Shown piece after piece: positions 47,994 through 51,863 of a DNA stretch of 51,863 nucleotides. A model generated the notes under the pieces. The model saw only the letters and a list, made by a program, of their open reading frames with translations, did no database searches and was not told the origin of the DNA. Every line of letters begins with the position of its first letter. Within the stretch, counting starts at the first letter, position 1. Source of the DNA: Rostrohypoxylon terebratum. Its lineage: Eukaryota > Ascomycota > Sordariomycetes > Xylariales > Hypoxylaceae. Location of the stretch: assembly GCA_022497145.1 (NCBI GenBank), contig MU386005.1, forward strand, positions 1 to 51,863, in the 5' to 3' direction. The translations under genes and the position numbers were made by a program.

Positions 47994-49454
47994 AACAAGA
48001 AAAGGTTATTGATTGGAATTTTGTTAGGATACCGGGCGATAGGAGGTTTGCGTTGTATTTCAAAAGGATCCATCTAAATATTATGTGTATACTACTATTC
48101 ACACTACCTATACCTGTTGGTGGAATCGTCTAATGTACAAGAGTGATACTAAAATCTGCGTCAATTTCAACGTTATCTGCCACCAGTGAGAAGAGAGGAG
48201 AAACTAATGTCCTCGCTCATACGACTAGTTCTAAACGAGGAAAGGTTCCCTGGCAGAATAAGCTTAATCCCTAGTAGAGGATCACGATCACGCAACTAGC
48301 GTACCATGGATGGAATCTACTAACTCATTCGGATTGCGAGTCGGCTATCACAAGCGACTAACTCCCTAGGTGAAGAAGCTACTTACACGTGCTGACCTCT
48401 CATACTCATTCCTGTCTTTATCAAGATTCTGGCGAAGCTATTCCCACTGACCCCGGCAACCTCTTTCCATGGAACGGACTGGACTTCTGATCCTCCTAGG
48501 TTCGGCAAAGCTCGGACGATCGGTTTGATGATCGTGGCAGAGTTCGGGCTAGAATTATGGATCTTGCTACGCTGATCAGCCTGTTGATTTTTATACGTCC
48601 AACAGGCCACGTGTAAAATTTTCCAATCAGTGTTCTCGAATATGTCGTTATATAAACTCCCATGTGGCACAGTCGGTTGTGTGACCACACCAATTCCAAC
48701 AACTGGCTTTTTGTCACCAGATAAGTACGACCTGTACGAATGCTCCCATTGGAAAATGGTACGAGGGGGGGAGGCACTCCTGCAGTAGCTGCAGAGACGT
48801 TGGAGCGTTGTAACATCTGCGTTGACATGTAGTTACAGTTACGTCAGACTAGCTTCGAGTTTACATTATGCCGTGGCTGGGTCCGCGAACAAAGGATGTC
48901 CTGAATGGGTATCTGGGGGTGGATGGGGGGCGGGCGAGGATCGCCTATCCTGGTAGCAGGATTCGCGCTACTGTCGGCAAACTACCTAGTTAAGCTCAGT
49001 TAAGCTTCCCATCACGCCTGAGGAACTAAATCCTGACACTGCCCCGGACCTTGCGACGATTCTGATTCGCCCTCTAGATAATAAGGGATGATATGCATAC
49101 AGACTTTCGGTAGGATCTTTAGAACCAACGATTAATCACGTTGGTTGCAAAGTTAAGACTCTGGGGAGATGCCTAACAAAGGGATGGCGGCGATGTCCTT
49201 TCCGCGCCACCTACCATATGGAGTATAAGCGTGGTTCTGTTACATCTCCAGATTCGCTGTTCAATGCGAGAATTCACCATATTTTACCCCTGTTTGAATT
49301 ATAGTTCTTTAGTGTCTCTTCTGTTTCGCGACGTTTCTTGGCAACTATTGATAGAATAGAACAAGATCGACGTTGCCGACGAATTCTACTCATTTCAATA
49401 CTCCAACCATCCCAATAGTCTCTGACACAACTTCCATCTAATACCATTCGCAAT
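47994..49454. other. Intergenic region, 1.46 kb
   Basis: This holds the receptor 3' flank and the oxygenase promoter. Two overlapping minus-strand frames of about 100-110 codons (48383-48828) show no known motif and were not called. The sequence TATAAG near 49223 is a weak TATA candidate for the downstream gene. Confidence 0.5.
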
Positions 49455-50622
49455 ATGCCTACACAAGCCTACTTTGACCAGTACCCAGCTTTCCCCGACG
49501 ACGTCCCGACGGCGGAGCTCCAGCGGGTCAGCTTCGCGAAGCTGCTGAAGAACGACGCAGCTGAAGCGAAGACGCTGTTTGAGGCGTGTCGGGCATGGGG
49601 GTTCTTCGTGCTCGACTTCGCAGGATGCGAAGAGGGCGAATCCTTCCTAAGCCTAGCTGCGGAGATGTTTGAGCTCGACAAGGAAGTGAACGCGGTAGAT
49701 GTCGACGAACTCATGAAATACGCTTACAAGCCTCCACACTCCTTATTCGGGTAAGTTGCCCATGCCGTGCTATTCAACTTCAACGCGGGGTGTAAATATG
49801 TTAACGTAGAGAAGATACAAGGAGGCCGGCAACCTCAAGATCGAGGATGGCCGACCAGATCGCGTGGAGTTCTACAATGTAGGACGGGACGACATCATGG
49901 GCGTATCCGCCCCGTTGTCGAACCCGCCGTGCATCGAGAGGAGTAGACCGGCTCTCAAGAGCTACATGGAGCAAGCGCATTCGATCGTGAAGTTGATCTG
50001 CGCCACGCTCGACTCCCAACTCCAGCTTCCATCCGGCACGCTCGCATCACTTCAGCCGCTGGACAAACCATCAGGGACTTCTCTGCGGCTGTTGAGATAC
50101 CTACCCCAGCCCACCACAGACCGACGCACGTCTCTTCTCGGACATACCGACATCGGCTCACTCACCATCCTGTTCAACATCACCGGGGGCCTACAGCTCC
50201 TATCCCCGGGCGCCGACCCGACCGACGACGCGAACTGGAGGTACGTCAAGCCCGTCCCCGGCTGCGCGATCGTCAACCTCGGCGACGCCATGGTAGAGTG
50301 GAGCGCCGGCGTCCTGCGAAGCAACATGCACCGCGTGACCTTCGCCCCAGGCGCCCAAGCCCAGGTGCCCCGCTACAGCCACGCGTACCTAGTACGGCCC
50401 CAAGCCGAGGCTCCCATGAAGAGGCTCGCCGGCGGCGACAGTCTGATCCCCGAACTGGAGCAGGGCGAAGAGGATAACAAGATGAACGCGCGGGAATGGG
50501 AGGCGCATAAGGCCGTTGCTATCCGACAGGGCAGGGATAACGCGAGGAGCAGGGGCGGCAGGGAGATCAAGTTGAAGGGGGAGAAGATCGCTGCCCCTGT
50601 CGTCAGTGGGGTCGGCGCTTGA
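49455..50622 (+). CDS. 2-oxoglutarate/Fe(II)-dependent oxygenase, isopenicillin N synthase-like
   Basis: Soluble non-haem iron dioxygenase predicted to hydroxylate, desaturate or cyclise a small molecule using 2-oxoglutarate and O2. Two exons are inferred, 49455-49750 and 49815-50622, with a 64 bp intron; the product is 367 aa. The acceptor at 49814 (AGAAG) is chosen because it restores SLFGYKEAGNLK, whereas a nearer TAG breaks the frame. The N-terminal DIOX_N domain covers about 20-130 (RAWGFFVLDF). In the C-terminal jelly roll the iron triad is His209, Asp211 (GHTDIGSLTILF) and His271 (SNMHRVTF). Arg285 and Ser287 (PRYSHAYLVRP) fit the 2-oxoglutarate carboxylate. Residues after 300 form a charged tail. 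It could tailor a product of the UbiA/MpaB genes 3.4 kb away, but such genes are also common outside clusters. Confidence 0.93.
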
Positions 50623-51254
50623 AGGTAGCACACCTTCGATGTCCTTTGTGCGAAAAGTACCAGTGTAATCTTGTGTATGAATTCTACGCCTTGGTTCTTG
50701 CGTTTCTGCATAGTGGAAGATGGAGAGAATAAAATTGCTCGAAGCGTAAGTCAGTAAGTACTACATGAAGTGAGTTGTCGTATATCTAGATCTATCAAGT
50801 GTGATCGTTCGAAGTAAATAAAGAGAGACGTTGCTCCGGCGACGAGGTTTGCTGAGTAATACATATGCCTACGATTTGCTGACATAATTGAAGTGGTGTC
50901 TGACCTAATCAATGATTACATAATTGCTCTGAAAGTTGCTCACCTACTACTAATATGCATCACCACTCAGCAACCCGGGCATCTATGATAGTTCTTTGAC
51001 GATCAAAACGACCTTGTTGAAGGTAAATATCTGATTTCCTCGCCTTTTAACTAGAACAGCAGACTAATATCAGGGACATAGCTAGAGATAGCTTATGAAG
51101 AAGGTGTCTTCAATTTCTAAAGTGCAGCATCCAGGTCTCTCAGACTCTCGGTTGAAATCGTTTCATTTTTCCACCATTGCCTCCTTTTTTCTAAGCGAAA
51201 GCAAAGACATTTCAAGAAACATCATCAGTATTCCCTTCAATTAGCGTATAGGAA
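50623..51254. other. Short intergenic region
   Basis: Non-coding spacer between the convergent 2OG oxygenase gene and the terminal minus-strand gene. AATAAA words at 50728-50733 and 50817-50822 are candidate poly(A) signals for the oxygenase. Nothing else is supported. Confidence 0.5.
50728..50733 (+). terminator. Possible poly(A) signal of the 2OG oxygenase gene
   Basis: AATAAA lies about 105 bp after the stop at 50622; a second copy lies about 90 bp further on. Motif only. Confidence 0.3.
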
Positions 51255-51830
51255 CTAAGTTTTCTTTGGCCAAGGCCACCACCCTTCGAGTGGCATGTGG
51301 TCGCAAATGGCATTGAAAGCGTTCTGTGGCTGGTCTCTGTCGAACGAGTAGATGAGTTGGCCTGAGGGATTAACGGCCTCGGCAATTTTGATCATCTTTG
51401 GCGTCCAGTCTTGGAGTCGTATATTCGATAGCGCTTCGAGATTCCCATGAACTCGTATACTTGCAGCCCATGCTGGGTTTGGGTCGTGCTTATCTTTCAA
51501 AAGCCACTGTCTAGTGTTGGTATACTGGTTTTTTAAGGTGGGATCGAGCACATCTTTGCTGCACTCCGTAACAAATCCACTTTCTTGTTCCACATTTGAG
51601 ATCCCCCAATTGAACCCCTGGTAATACATCAAATCGGTAACACGACTGCACTGGACAACCATCTGTCCGACCCATGGCTTCTGATAAAGGTCCTTATCAG
51701 GGTCGCCGTCAATCAAGAAGTAGATGACAGGTTTCAGAGAGCTGCCGTCCCCTATGACTTTCAAGTCTTTAACCGCCATGACCCACTTTTGCAACACACC
51801 CCCATTTGCAACACCTCCTTCAACAGCACC
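51255..51830 (-). CDS. Unidentified protein, probably 5'-truncated by the window edge
   Basis: The frame is open from 51830 to the stop at 51255. The first in-frame ATG is at 51779 (MAVKDLKVIG), which would give about 175 aa. The open frame and protein-like sequence continue upstream of that ATG to a TTTAAG at about 51830, which could be an intron acceptor. I therefore suspect an upstream exon beyond the window. The composition is that of a globular soluble protein, with recognisable stretches such as PVIYFLIDGDPDKDLYQKPW, YYQGFNWGISNVEQESGF and a Trp/Pro-rich end DHMPLEGWWPWPKK. I do not recognise the family. There is no membrane segment in the visible part. It converges on the 2OG oxygenase gene. 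Confidence 0.5.
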   Translation of the reverse strand, partial: GAVEGGVANGGVLQKWVMAVKDLKVIGDGSSLKPVIYFLIDGDPDKDLYQKPWVGQMVVQCSRVTDLMYYQGFNWGISNVEQESGFVTECSKDVLDPTLKNQYTNTRQWLLKDKHDPNPAWAASIRVHGNLEALSNIRLQDWTPKMIKIAEAVNPSGQLIYSFDRDQPQNAFNAICDHMPLEGWWPWPKKT

Positions 51831-51863
51831 TTAAATCTTTAAAATTTAATAACTCAACCAATT

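Noticed and set aside
48383..48828. Two overlapping minus-strand frames of about 100-110 codons
   Set aside because: No recognised motif, no consistent splice partner, and two frames equally open; not enough to call a gene.
1..51863. CRISPR arrays, phage or plasmid features
   Set aside because: Spliced genes and fungal families show this is eukaryotic nuclear DNA; no array of spaced direct repeats was seen.

Overview
The window is nuclear DNA of a filamentous ascomycete (Pezizomycotina, most like a Sordariomycete). The evidence is short spliceosomal introns (47 to 180 bp) with GT-AG ends and CTAAC/CTGAC branch sites, two fungal Zn2Cys6 regulators, a PTH11-type receptor, a fungal GH92 enzyme, and long low-complexity spacers rich in TACCTAGGTA-type words. 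Codons at ORF starts were checked and ATG was preferred. Exon borders were set by eye from splice signals and family continuity.

Left part (1-22.4 kb): a Zn2Cys6/AT-hook regulator on the minus strand (1260-3481), then about 10.6 kb without a recognisable gene. Next come a secreted GH92 alpha-mannosidase (14089-16896, minus, six exons) and a second Zn2Cys6 regulator (18788-21255, minus). The second regulator's exon phases do not fully reconcile near 19.2-19.4 kb. It is divergent from a small disordered 97-aa protein gene (21936-22362).

Middle (22.4-39.6 kb): an AT-rich spacer, then allantoinase (25755-27438) with a cluster of GATA-type sites upstream, which fits nitrogen control of purine breakdown. 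A full-size ABCG transporter of the yeast YOL075C type follows (31042-35262). After it are a DJ-1/PfpI (Hsp31-like) gene and a TPR-repeat gene, which converge on each other.

Right part (39.6-51.9 kb): a gene-poor 3.8 kb stretch with palindromic repeats and a possible coding relic. It is followed by two same-strand genes: an MpaB-family membrane oxygenase and a UbiA-superfamily prenyltransferase or terpene cyclase with an aberrant first Asp motif. Divergent from these are a PTH11-like seven-helix receptor and, after 1.5 kb, a 2-oxoglutarate/Fe(II) oxygenase. The window closes with the end of an unidentified gene. The UbiA + MpaB pair, perhaps with the 2OG oxygenase, is the best candidate for an undescribed small terpenoid pathway. 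No polyketide synthase, NRPS or P450 is visible in the window. No rRNA, convincing tRNA, or intact transposon was found.
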